Shown: piece after piece, positions 1 through 5,848 of the stretch
Layout of the letters: each line of letters begins with the position of its first letter
Position numbering within the stretch: position 1 is the stretch's first letter
Assembly: GCA_016283945.1 (NCBI GenBank)
Contig: JAEENW010000164.1
Coordinates: 1 to 6,232 of the forward strand
Origin: Bacillota bacterium
Lineage (GTDB): Bacteria; Bacillota; Clostridia; Peptostreptococcales; Anaerovoracaceae
Direction: 5' to 3'
Length of the DNA stretch: 6,232 nt
Translations under genes and position numbers: made by a program
The notes under the pieces: generated by a model
What the model saw: the letters and a program-made list of their open reading frames with translations, nothing else
Database searches by the model: none
Told to the model about the DNA's origin: nothing

Positions 1-165
1 GGAGATGAACGCATGGCGCTGAGCCGGGACGGACGGCGCGTGGAGGGGCTCTTCCCGGGCGGCGAGGGCGCAGGATACGCGGGCGGCATCATGTCCGCCG
101 CGGCCGACGGGGTGCGGCTCGCTGAGGCGGCAGGAAGGCTGAGGCCTTCGGATCTGCGGTCCTGA
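1..165 (+). CDS. C-terminal end of a FAD-dependent dehydrogenase (COG2509-like), 5' truncated
   Basis: This is the last 54 codons of a gene that enters from the left; frame 1 is open from base 1 to a TGA at 163-165. The visible protein contains GLFPGGEGAGYAGGIMSAA (residues 16-34) followed by DGVRLAEAA. This glycine-rich segment is typical of the C-terminal FAD-contacting end of the uncharacterised NAD(P)/FAD-dependent dehydrogenases grouped as COG2509, where a GEGAGYAGGI motif precedes a helix ending the fold. The family is presumed to be cytosolic flavoproteins; the substrate is not known to me. A short tail (residues 45-54, GRLRPSDLRS) extends past the conserved helix. The gene is followed by a terminator and converges on gpmI, so it probably ends its transcription unit. 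Family placement rests on one motif only, because the Rossmann N-terminus is outside the window. Confidence 0.8.
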   Translation, partial: GDERMALSRDGRRVEGLFPGGEGAGYAGGIMSAAADGVRLAEAAGRLRPSDLRS

Positions 166-181
166 GCCGAGTGAAAGGAGA

Positions 182-196
182 GCGGCTTAGAGCCGC
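182..196. repeat. Perfect 6-bp inverted repeat (hairpin) in convergent intergenic region
   Basis: GCGGCT (182-187), a TAG spacer, then AGCCGC (191-196) form a perfect hairpin 16 bases after the stop codon of the left-hand gene. It is not followed by a T-tract on either strand, so it is not itself a canonical terminator. Its right arm AGCCGC is also complementary to GCGGCT at 225-230, inside the left arm of the terminator stem, so the two structures could compete. It may equally be an mRNA 3'-end stabilising stem or chance in GC-rich DNA. Confidence 0.5.
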
Positions 197-220
197 GCGG
201 CATTATAAGAAGCAGCAATA

Positions 221-255
221 AAAAGCGGCTGAAGCACATAGCTCCGGCCGCTTTT
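221..255. terminator. Bidirectional rho-independent terminator between convergent genes
   Basis: The left arm AAAAGCGGC (221-229) is perfectly complementary to GCCGCTTTT (247-255), giving a 9-bp stem with a 17-base loop that has a small inner AGC/GCT pairing (233-235 with 241-243). On the plus strand the stem runs into TTTTATTGTTTTGCTTTT. On the minus strand it runs into TTTTTATT. It can therefore stop the flavoprotein gene arriving from the left and gpmI arriving from the right, whose stop codon is 36 bases away. The arrangement is exactly what a convergent gene pair needs. Confidence 0.88.
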
Positions 256-291
256 ATTGTTTTGCTTTTCGTGCTTCAGACTCAGCTCCTC

Positions 292-1803
292 TTACGCGAG
301 CAGGCTCTTTCCGCTCATCTCGGCGGGCTTCTCGACTCCCATGAGCTCCAGCATGGTCGGGGTGAGGTCGCAGAGCGCGCCGCTGTCCTTCAGCTTCACG
401 TCCTTTTCGCTGACGAGTATCACGGGGACGGGGTTGGTGGTGTGAGCCGTCATCGGGCTTCCGTCCTCCTCGAACATGACGTCCACGTTTCCGTGGTCAG
501 CGGTCACGATGAGGTCTCCGCCGTTCTTCCTCATGACCTCGGCTATCCTTCCGACGCAGCTGTCCACGGTCTCGACCGCCTTGACCGCAGCGTCGAAGAC
601 TCCGGTGTGGCCGACCATGTCGCAGTTGGCGAGGTTCATGATTATTACGTCGTATTTGCCGCTCCCGATGGCGGGGATCACGCGGTCGGTGACCTCGACG
701 GCGCTCATCTCGGGCTGCAGATCGTAGGTCGCGACCTTGGGGGAGGGCACGAGGATGCGGTCCTCTCCCTCGTAGGGAGCCTCGACTCCGCCGTTGAAGA
801 AGAAGGTGACGTGCGCGTACTTCTCGGTCTCGGCTATCCTGAGCTGGGTCATGCCGAGCGAGCTGACGTACTCGCCGAAGGTGTTCTTGAGCTCCTGCGG
901 TGGATAGGCGACGAGCACGCCGGGTATGGTCGCGTCGTACTGGGTCATGCATACGTAGCATAGATCCGCGAGTTGCCTGCGGGCGAAGCCGTCAAACTCC
1001 GGGTCGACGAAGGCGCGGGTGATCTCCCTCGCGCGGTCGGGCCTGAAGTTCGCGAAGATCACGGAGTCCCCGCTCTTGATGCCGCCGAATCCCTCGCAGA
1101 CGCGGGGCTTGATGAACTCGTCGGTCTCGCCGGCGGCGTAAGCGTCCTTAACCGCCTCGGTTCCGGAGGCGAAGCGCTTTCCGGAGGGCTCTGTCAGCGC
1201 CCTGTAGGCCAGCTCGACCCTGTCCCAGCGCTTGTCGCGGTCCATGGCGTAGTATCTTCCGGTGACGACGCCCACGCGGCCCGATCCCAGCTCGCTGAGG
1301 CGATGCTCGAGCCTCGAGACGTAGCCCTCGCCCGAGGTCGGCGAGGTGTCCCTTCCGTCCATGAAGCAGTGCACGAAGAAGGGTACTCCTCCGTCCGCGG
1401 CGAGCTTCGCGAGCGCCTCGATGTGCTCGATGTGAGAGTGAACGCCTCCGTCGGACATGAGCCCGTAGATGTGGAGACTGCCGCCGGTCTCCCTGACGTG
1501 GGCGGCAGCGGAGAGCAGGGCCTCGTTCTCGAAGAAGCCGCCCTCCTCGATCTCGTTGCTGATATGGCTCAGCTCCTGCCAGACGACGCGGCCGGCTCCC
1601 ATGTTGGTGTGGCCGACCTCGGAGTTGCCCATCTGCCCGTCGGGAAGCCCGACGTAGCGCCCGCTCGCCTGTATCTGGGTGTGCGGGCAGGACGCGAACA
1701 GGGCGTCCAGACAGGGCGTCTTCGCCCTGGAGATGGCGTTTGCCGGGCCGGCCGGCGCGATGCCGAATCCGTCCATTATGAGGAGCATGGTAGTCTTTTT
1801 CAT
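292..1803 (-). CDS. gpmI: 2,3-bisphosphoglycerate-independent phosphoglycerate mutase
   Basis: Cytosolic glycolytic and gluconeogenic enzyme that interconverts 3-phosphoglycerate and 2-phosphoglycerate through a phosphoserine intermediate, using two Mn2+ ions. The 503-residue product is close to the usual 510 or so. The alkaline-phosphatase-fold metal motifs are intact: MDGFG with D11; MGNSEVGH (58-65) with nucleophile S61; DMVGHTG with D395 and H399; TADHGN with D436 and H437; and AHTTNPVP with H454. The inserted phosphotransferase domain carries GRDTSPTSG (150-158) and RPDRARE (254-260). EKYAHVTFFFNGG (327-339) carries the conserved lysine K328. The start is ATG at 1803-1801, giving MKKTTMLLIMDGFG, the normal family N-terminus. 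The frame stays open far upstream, but that extension is antisense to addA and lacks family similarity. gpmI is often found in a gap-pgk-tpi-gpmI-eno cluster; here it stands alone, divergent from addA, and ends at a shared terminator. A hairpin lies between its strongest Shine-Dalgarno and the start codon. Confidence 0.97.
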   Translation of the reverse strand: MKKTTMLLIMDGFGIAPAGPANAISRAKTPCLDALFASCPHTQIQASGRYVGLPDGQMGNSEVGHTNMGAGRVVWQELSHISNEIEEGGFFENEALLSAAAHVRETGGSLHIYGLMSDGGVHSHIEHIEALAKLAADGGVPFFVHCFMDGRDTSPTSGEGYVSRLEHRLSELGSGRVGVVTGRYYAMDRDKRWDRVELAYRALTEPSGKRFASGTEAVKDAYAAGETDEFIKPRVCEGFGGIKSGDSVIFANFRPDRAREITRAFVDPEFDGFARRQLADLCYVCMTQYDATIPGVLVAYPPQELKNTFGEYVSSLGMTQLRIAETEKYAHVTFFFNGGVEAPYEGEDRILVPSPKVATYDLQPEMSAVEVTDRVIPAIGSGKYDVIIMNLANCDMVGHTGVFDAAVKAVETVDSCVGRIAEVMRKNGGDLIVTADHGNVDVMFEEDGSPMTAHTTNPVPVILVSEKDVKLKDSGALCDLTPTMLELMGVEKPAEMSGKSLLA

Positions 1804-1814
1804 CGTATTCTCAC

Positions 1815-1840
1815 GGCTCCCTCCGGGAGCCTTCCTCCTT
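1815..1840 (-). promoter_or_regulatory. gpmI leader: strong Shine-Dalgarno followed by a perfect hairpin
   Basis: Read on the minus strand, AAGGAGG (1840-1834) is an excellent Shine-Dalgarno but lies 30 bases from the ATG. Between them is GGCTCCC-GGA-GGGAGCC (1831-1815), a perfect 7-bp stem with a 3-base loop, then 11 bases to the start. A second purine run, GGAGGG (1824-1819), is partly inside this stem and is 15 bases from the ATG. Near the start only a weak GTGAG is available. If the hairpin forms, the outer AAGGAGG is brought to an effective spacing of about 13 bases while the inner GGAGGG is hidden. The pairing is visible; a regulatory role is inference. Confidence 0.5.
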
Positions 1841-1854
1841 TTCGATACGCTTCC

Positions 1855-1869
1855 GCGGCGCAGCGCCGC
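1855..1869. repeat. GC-rich inverted repeat upstream of the gpmI Shine-Dalgarno
   Basis: GCGGCGC (1855-1861), a central A, and GCGCCGC (1863-1869) are a perfect inverted repeat. As RNA it would fold as a 5-bp stem with a 5-base loop. On the gpmI transcript it lies 14 bases upstream of AAGGAGG, so that site is flanked by stems on both sides. No T-tract follows on either strand, so it is not a terminator. In DNA this GC-rich such palindromes can be chance. Confidence 0.4.
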
Positions 1870-1934
1870 CGTATTACATCTTCCCGCGGGTCGGCTCTGC
1901 CCGAAAAGCGGACAGGGCCGGACCGTGCGGGCGA

Positions 1935-1962
1935 ATGACGAGCGGCAGGACCCGCTTATAAT
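1935..1962 (+). promoter_or_regulatory. Candidate distal addA promoter
   Basis: A perfect TATAAT at 1957-1962 is preceded after a 16-base spacer by ATGACG (1935-1940), which matches four of six positions of TTGACA. It would give an addA leader of roughly 93 bases. The -10 is exact but the -35 is mediocre, so this is a candidate only. On the opposite strand the same bases read ATTATA. I could not assign a convincing sigma-70-type promoter to gpmI anywhere in 1804-2061. Confidence 0.4.
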
Positions 1963-2033
1963 CTTGTGGCTGACCGCGCGAGGGGAACCTTGCGCCGGAC
2001 ATACAATGATACCACAAAAACCACCTCTCAGTG

Positions 2034-2039
2034 TATAAT
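2034..2039 (+). promoter_or_regulatory. Candidate proximal addA -10 box
   Basis: A second perfect TATAAT lies 22 bases before the addA start codon. Transcription would begin near 2046, leaving only a 16-base leader that starts just before the ribosome binding site. No good -35 sits at the right distance: the 17-base-spaced hexamer at 2011-2016 is ACCACA. The surrounding bases are AT-rich compared with the rest of the window, which supports a promoter, but the box may need an activator or be secondary to the distal one. Confidence 0.45.
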
Positions 2040-2047
2040 ACTTACGC

Positions 2048-2055
2048 AAGGGAGG
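2048..2055 (+). promoter_or_regulatory. Ribosome binding site of addA
   Basis: AAGGGAGG lies 6 bases before ATG at 2062. It decides the start: the same frame is open back to an ATG at 1966, but that upstream start has no comparable site and its extra 32 codons would run through the proximal -10 box. Confidence 0.85.
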
Positions 2056-2061
2056 CATCGT

Positions 2062-5000
2062 ATGGCCTGGAACGAAGAGCAGAAAAGAGCTATAGAGAGC
2101 AGAGGCAGGACCATGCTGGTCTCGGCCGCCGCCGGCTCCGGCAAGACCGCGGTGCTCATAGAGAGGATCACGAGGCTGATCACCGAGGACCGGACAGGCA
2201 TCGAGAACATGCTCGTCGTGACCTTCACCAAGGCCGCGGCGGGGGAGATGAAGTCCAGGCTCGCGAAGAGCCTCAGCGCCGCCCTCAGGGCGAGCTCCGA
2301 TCCCGCGGAGGCCTCGTTCCTGAGGAGCCAGCTCTCGCGCATGGGAAGCGCGGATATATCGACCTTCGACGCCTTCGTGCTCAAGATAGTCAGGAGCTAT
2401 TTCCACGTCATAGGCGCGGCCCCCGGACTAAAGATCGCGGACGACGCGAGGCTTGGGATCATGAGCGAGGAGGCGATGGAGGAGCTCTTTTCCCGGCGCT
2501 ACGCCTCCGCCGAGCCGTCCTTCCTCGCGTTCATGGACAGATACACAGACTCGAGGAGCGACGAGAGGGCGAGGCAGATGATACTCAGGCTGAGCGGCTT
2601 CCTCGAGAGCCTTCCCTACCCGGACAGATGGCTTGACGAGGCCGCGATGGGCTGCGGCCCGGAGCTGCTGCGCCCCGCCGGGATCGCGGCGGTGAAGGAG
2701 TACGTCGGAAGCGCGGCCCAGCTGCTCAGGCGCGGAGCCGGGATCGCGCTCCACGCCGCCGACGGCGATCCCGCGCTCAAGGCGCCCGAGGCTTACGCGG
2801 CGCTCTTCAGTTCCGACGCGCAGGCGCTCGAGGACATACTCGCGCTCTTCGGCGAGGGCAGGGACGACGAAGCCCTCGCGGCGTTTGGCGCCTTCAGGGT
2901 TTCCGTGAAGAGGGCGCTCAAGGCCGAGAAGGAGGCCGCGGAGCTTGTCAGCGACAGGGTAAAGCTCCTCAACGAGGAAGCGAAAAAGAAGCTCTACAGC
3001 GGAACGAGCTCGGACGCCTCGAAGATCGCGGCGCTGCTCGATCCCGCGCGCATAGAGGCCGAGCGCGAGGCAGCCGCGCCCTTCATCAGGGAGCTCATCT
3101 CGCTCACCCGCGAGTACGAGTCGCTGCTCTCCGCCAAAAAGGAGAAGGCGGGGGTGCTCAGCTTCTCGGACGCGAGGCACTTCGCGCTTCGCATACTCGA
3201 GAACGACGAGGTATGCGAGGAGTACAGAAAGCGCTTCAGCTGCATATTCGTCGACGAGTACCAGGACAGCGACCGCGTGCAGGAGGCGCTGATATCCCGC
3301 ATCTCCCGCCCGGACAATGTCTTCATGGTCGGCGACGTCAAGCAGAGCATATACAAGTTCCGCCTGGCGGAGCCCGAGATATTCATGGAGAAGTACGAGG
3401 CCTTCAGGAAGGGAGGATCGGACAGCGAGGAGCTCATAGATCTCAACGCGAACTACCGAAGCAAGCGCGAGGTCGTGGACTTCGTCAACTCGGTGTTCTC
3501 GAAGCTCATGACGCGCTCGAGCTCGGGCATGGACTACGACGAACGCGCCGCGCTGAGAGAGGGAGCGCCCTACACCGGCCCCCTGAGCTATGAGCCGGTC
3601 CTTTACCTTACCGACATGAACGAGCTCCCGGAGGAGAGGATCGCGTCCTCTCCGGAGGAGCAGCAGCCCGGATCATCTGCCGGGGCGAGCGGGCAGCCGG
3701 AGCCCTTCACCGAGGCCGACGAGATCATCGAGGAGCTCAAGAAGGACAAGGCCTGCGCCCTGCAGGCGGCGAGGATCATCGCGGAATACCACGGCAAACC
3801 AGTCTACGACGCGAAGCAGGGCATCGAGCGCCCGCTGCGCTACCGAGACATGGCCATACTGCTCCCCGAGATAAAGAACCTGGGCGAGCAGTATTACAGG
3901 ACGCTCGAGAGGGCGGGCATACCCTCGTTCCTCGCCAGGGACGGAGGCTATTTCGATACGCTCGAGGTCAGCATATGCATGGACCTCCTAAGGATAATAG
4001 ACAACGGAAGGCGCGACCTTCCGCTCATCAGCGTCATGCACTTCCCGGTCTTCGGCTTCAGCGAGGCCGATCTTGCCGAGATAAGGGCTCATTGCTCCTC
4101 TGCGCGCCCCGGGGAGAAGCTTCCCTACAGCGACGCCCTCAGGCTCTACGCCGAGGGGGGACCTGACGGAGGACTGAGGGCACGCTGCGCGGGCTTCCTC
4201 ACAGAGCTCGCGGGCTGGAGGACGGAAGCCGCCTTCATGCCGCTCAGGGACTTCCTCAGGAAGATCATCAACACGACCGGGATAGGCGATTACATCGCAG
4301 CCCTGCCCGGAGGGCGCCAGCGCTCGGCCAATGTCGAGGCGCTCGCGGAGAAAGCCGCGAAGTACGAGGAGGAGAGCTTCGGGGGCATCTACGGCTTCAT
4401 CAGCTACGTCGAGGCCATAAAGGACAAGGTCCGCCTCGGCGAGGTGAGGATATTCAGCGAGGACGACGACGCGGTAAGGATCATGACCGTCCACGGCAGC
4501 AAGGGCCTGGAATTCCCCTTCGTGCTGGTCTCCGGGCTCGACGCGAGGCCGGGGCGCGGCAGCGACGGCACACTGCAGCTGCACAAGGACATGGGCATAG
4601 GCCTCCCGATCTACGACAGCACAGGCAGCATCAAGGCGGACACCTCGGCCCTGAGGCTCATAGCCGAGAAGCACGCCGCAGAGGAGCGCGCCGAGAAGAT
4701 AAGGCTCATGTACGTCGCGATGACGAGGGCGAAGGACATCCTGGTCTTCGGCTCGACCGTCAAGGGGCTGGACAGCTTCTACAGGCGGGCGGAGTCGAGG
4801 ATCCCGGACGACGCGAGGAGCGCGTCGAGCTATCTCGACCTCTTCTATCCCGCCGCGCGGGGCTTGAAGATCAGGCTCATGAGCCTGTCCGAGCTCGCGG
4901 AGAGCGGCGCTGCAGCGGGCGCGGAGAGGGAGAAGCTGAAGGAGCAGCTCGCGGGCGGCTTTGATATAGACGAGGGCAAACTCTCCATCCCTGCGGCTGA

Positions 5001-5664
5001 GCTGAAGGCGCGCATAGGCTTCGCGGCTCCGGAGATCAGGCAGGAGAGGAGCAAGTACTCGGTCTCCCAGCTCGCGGAGCTCGCCAGAGGCGACGAGGCC
5101 TTCGAGCGCCCGGAGAAGGATTTCGATCTCCCGCGCTTCATGAGGAGCGCTCCGTCGCTCGGCGGCGCGGCCAGGGGCACTGCCTACCACAGCGTCATGG
5201 AGCACATACCCTTCACGCCGGAGGACAAGGCGCCGGAGGATGTGGCCGCCTTTACGGAGGGGCTCGTCAGCCGCGGCCTCATGACCCGCGCGGAGGCGGA
5301 CGCGGTCGATCCCGCGAGGATCTCCGCCTTCTTCAGCTCGGACATCGGGCGCAGGGCCTGCGCCGCGAAGGAGCTGCGCAAGGAGGCTCCGTTCACCTTC
5401 AGGACGGAGAAGGACGGGCGCGGCATCATGGTCCAGGGCACCATAGACTGCTGCTTCATCGAGGACGGGAGCTGGGTGCTCGTCGACTACAAGAGCAACT
5501 ATGTCGATTACAGGAACCTGGACGAGGCCTTCGGGCACCTGAAGGATTCGTACATCCCGCAGCTCGCGCTCTACCGCGAGGCCCTGGAGAAGATCACGGG
5601 CATCCCGGTGAAGGAGGCGGTGCTGTACCTCTTCTCCATAGGGCAGGAGCTCAGGATAGAGTGA
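2062..5664 (+). CDS. addA: AddA, ATP-dependent helicase-nuclease subunit A (RecB-like)
   Basis: Helicase and nuclease subunit of the AddAB enzyme, which unwinds and resects DNA double-strand breaks to start homologous recombination; it acts on chromosomal DNA ends. The 1200-residue length fits AddA (about 1230 in Bacillus subtilis). SF1/UvrD-type motifs appear in order: Q motif WNEEQKRAI (3-11), Walker A SAAAGSGKT (21-29), Ia VVTFTKAAAGEM (52-63), ISTFDAF (99-105), Walker B VDEYQDS (397-403), III GDVKQSIYKFR (424-434), IV LNANYRS (461-467), V MTVHGSKGLEF (808-818) and VI LMYVAMTRAKD (882-892). The C-terminal RecB-family nuclease has RGTAYHSVMEH with H1043, QGTID with D1129, VDYKSN with D1142 and K1144, then QLALY (Q1167, Y1171). 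Both active sites look intact. A Ser/Pro/Glu-rich linker lies near 523-551. addA usually follows addB in Bacillota; here neither neighbour is addB. The gene appears monocistronic, with its own promoter candidates and a different promoter downstream. Confidence 0.96.
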   Translation: MAWNEEQKRAIESRGRTMLVSAAAGSGKTAVLIERITRLITEDRTGIENMLVVTFTKAAAGEMKSRLAKSLSAALRASSDPAEASFLRSQLSRMGSADISTFDAFVLKIVRSYFHVIGAAPGLKIADDARLGIMSEEAMEELFSRRYASAEPSFLAFMDRYTDSRSDERARQMILRLSGFLESLPYPDRWLDEAAMGCGPELLRPAGIAAVKEYVGSAAQLLRRGAGIALHAADGDPALKAPEAYAALFSSDAQALEDILALFGEGRDDEALAAFGAFRVSVKRALKAEKEAAELVSDRVKLLNEEAKKKLYSGTSSDASKIAALLDPARIEAEREAAAPFIRELISLTREYESLLSAKKEKAGVLSFSDARHFALRILENDEVCEEYRKRFSCIFVDEYQDSDRVQEALISRISRPDNVFMVGDVKQSIYKFRLAEPEIFMEKYEAFRKGGSDSEELIDLNANYRSKREVVDFVNSVFSKLMTRSSSGMDYDERAALREGAPYTGPLSYEPVLYLTDMNELPEERIASSPEEQQPGSSAGASGQPEPFTEADEIIEELKKDKACALQAARIIAEYHGKPVYDAKQGIERPLRYRDMAILLPEIKNLGEQYYRTLERAGIPSFLARDGGYFDTLEVSICMDLLRIIDNGRRDLPLISVMHFPVFGFSEADLAEIRAHCSSARPGEKLPYSDALRLYAEGGPDGGLRARCAGFLTELAGWRTEAAFMPLRDFLRKIINTTGIGDYIAALPGGRQRSANVEALAEKAAKYEEESFGGIYGFISYVEAIKDKVRLGEVRIFSEDDDAVRIMTVHGSKGLEFPFVLVSGLDARPGRGSDGTLQLHKDMGIGLPIYDSTGSIKADTSALRLIAEKHAAEERAEKIRLMYVAMTRAKDILVFGSTVKGLDSFYRRAESRIPDDARSASSYLDLFYPAARGLKIRLMSLSELAESGAAAGAEREKLKEQLAGGFDIDEGKLSIPAAELKARIGFAAPEIRQERSKYSVSQLAELARGDEAFERPEKDFDLPRFMRSAPSLGGAARGTAYHSVMEHIPFTPEDKAPEDVAAFTEGLVSRGLMTRAEADAVDPARISAFFSSDIGRRACAAKELRKEAPFTFRTEKDGRGIMVQGTIDCCFIEDGSWVLVDYKSNYVDYRNLDEAFGHLKDSYIPQLALYREALEKITGIPVKEAVLYLFSIGQELRIE

Positions 5665-5728
5665 GAGTCCCGCGGCGGCTGCGCGGCTGAGCGCGAGGCT
5701 CACGGAAGCTGACAGCTGCAGGCGCCAG

Positions 5729-5756
5729 CGCCGCGGCTTCGGCGATTTCCTCTTTT
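5729..5756 (+). terminator. Weak candidate terminator downstream of addA
   Basis: CGCCG (5729-5733) can pair with CGGCG (5740-5744) around a 6-base loop, followed by the pyrimidine-rich ATTTCCTCTTTT. The stem is short and the T-tract is interrupted, so it is marginal. The tail overlaps the -35 box of the next promoter. Another long-range pairing, GTGAG (5661-5665) with CTCAC (5699-5703), spans the region just after the addA stop but has no T-tract. No other terminator is visible in 5665-5848. Confidence 0.35.
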
Positions 5757-5782
5757 ACACCGGCCCTTCCAACTGTTATAAT
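5754..5782 (+). promoter_or_regulatory. Near-consensus promoter of the amidohydrolase gene
   Basis: TTTACA (5754-5759, five of six to TTGACA) is followed by a 17-base spacer and TATAAT (5777-5782). A TG at 5774-5775 makes the -10 an extended TGTTATAAT. This is the best housekeeping-sigma promoter in the window. Transcription would start near 5789, giving a leader of about 60 bases that contains a small stem CGCC-TCTTA-GGCG (5812-5824). No operator-like repeat overlaps the promoter. Confidence 0.82.
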
Positions 5783-5837
5783 AATTTGTTGCACATACCG
5801 AAGCGCTCCGGCGCCTCTTAGGCGGATCAGAGAGACT

Positions 5838-5842
5838 GGAGA
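5838..5842 (+). promoter_or_regulatory. Ribosome binding site of the amidohydrolase gene
   Basis: GGAGA lies 6 bases before the ATG at 5849. It supports that start and is a moderate match, weaker than the addA site. Confidence 0.75.
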
Positions 5843-5848
5843 ACTGTT

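Noticed and set aside
262..1938. Two long plus-strand reading frames opposite gpmI (262-963 and 973-1938)
   Set aside because: Same GC-driven antisense shadow effect. GpmI on the minus strand has all catalytic motifs, and these frames show no ribosome binding site or domain signature.
1966..2061. Upstream in-frame ATG for addA that would add 32 residues and give 1232 residues
   Set aside because: No good ribosome binding site. The extension has no family features and crosses a TATAAT box, whereas 2062 has AAGGGAGG at ideal spacing and begins right at the Q motif.
1804..2406. Open extension of the gpmI frame to a 704-codon reading frame on the minus strand
   Set aside because: It is antisense to addA and through the divergent promoter region. 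The GpmI fold starts exactly at MKKTTMLLIMDGFG, and the extension is low-complexity Arg/Gly/Ala sequence.
3633..3653. 8-bp hairpin inside addA as a possible regulatory RNA structure or terminator
   Set aside because: No T-tract, lies in the middle of a long coding region, and is better explained by repetitive Glu/Ser/Pro codons in a linker.
3988..5703. 571-codon minus-strand reading frame opposite addA
   Set aside because: High GC in the third codon positions of addA removes stops on the opposite strand. The product is Arg/Ala/Glu/Leu-rich with no recognisable motif, and the addA motifs on the plus strand are unmistakable.
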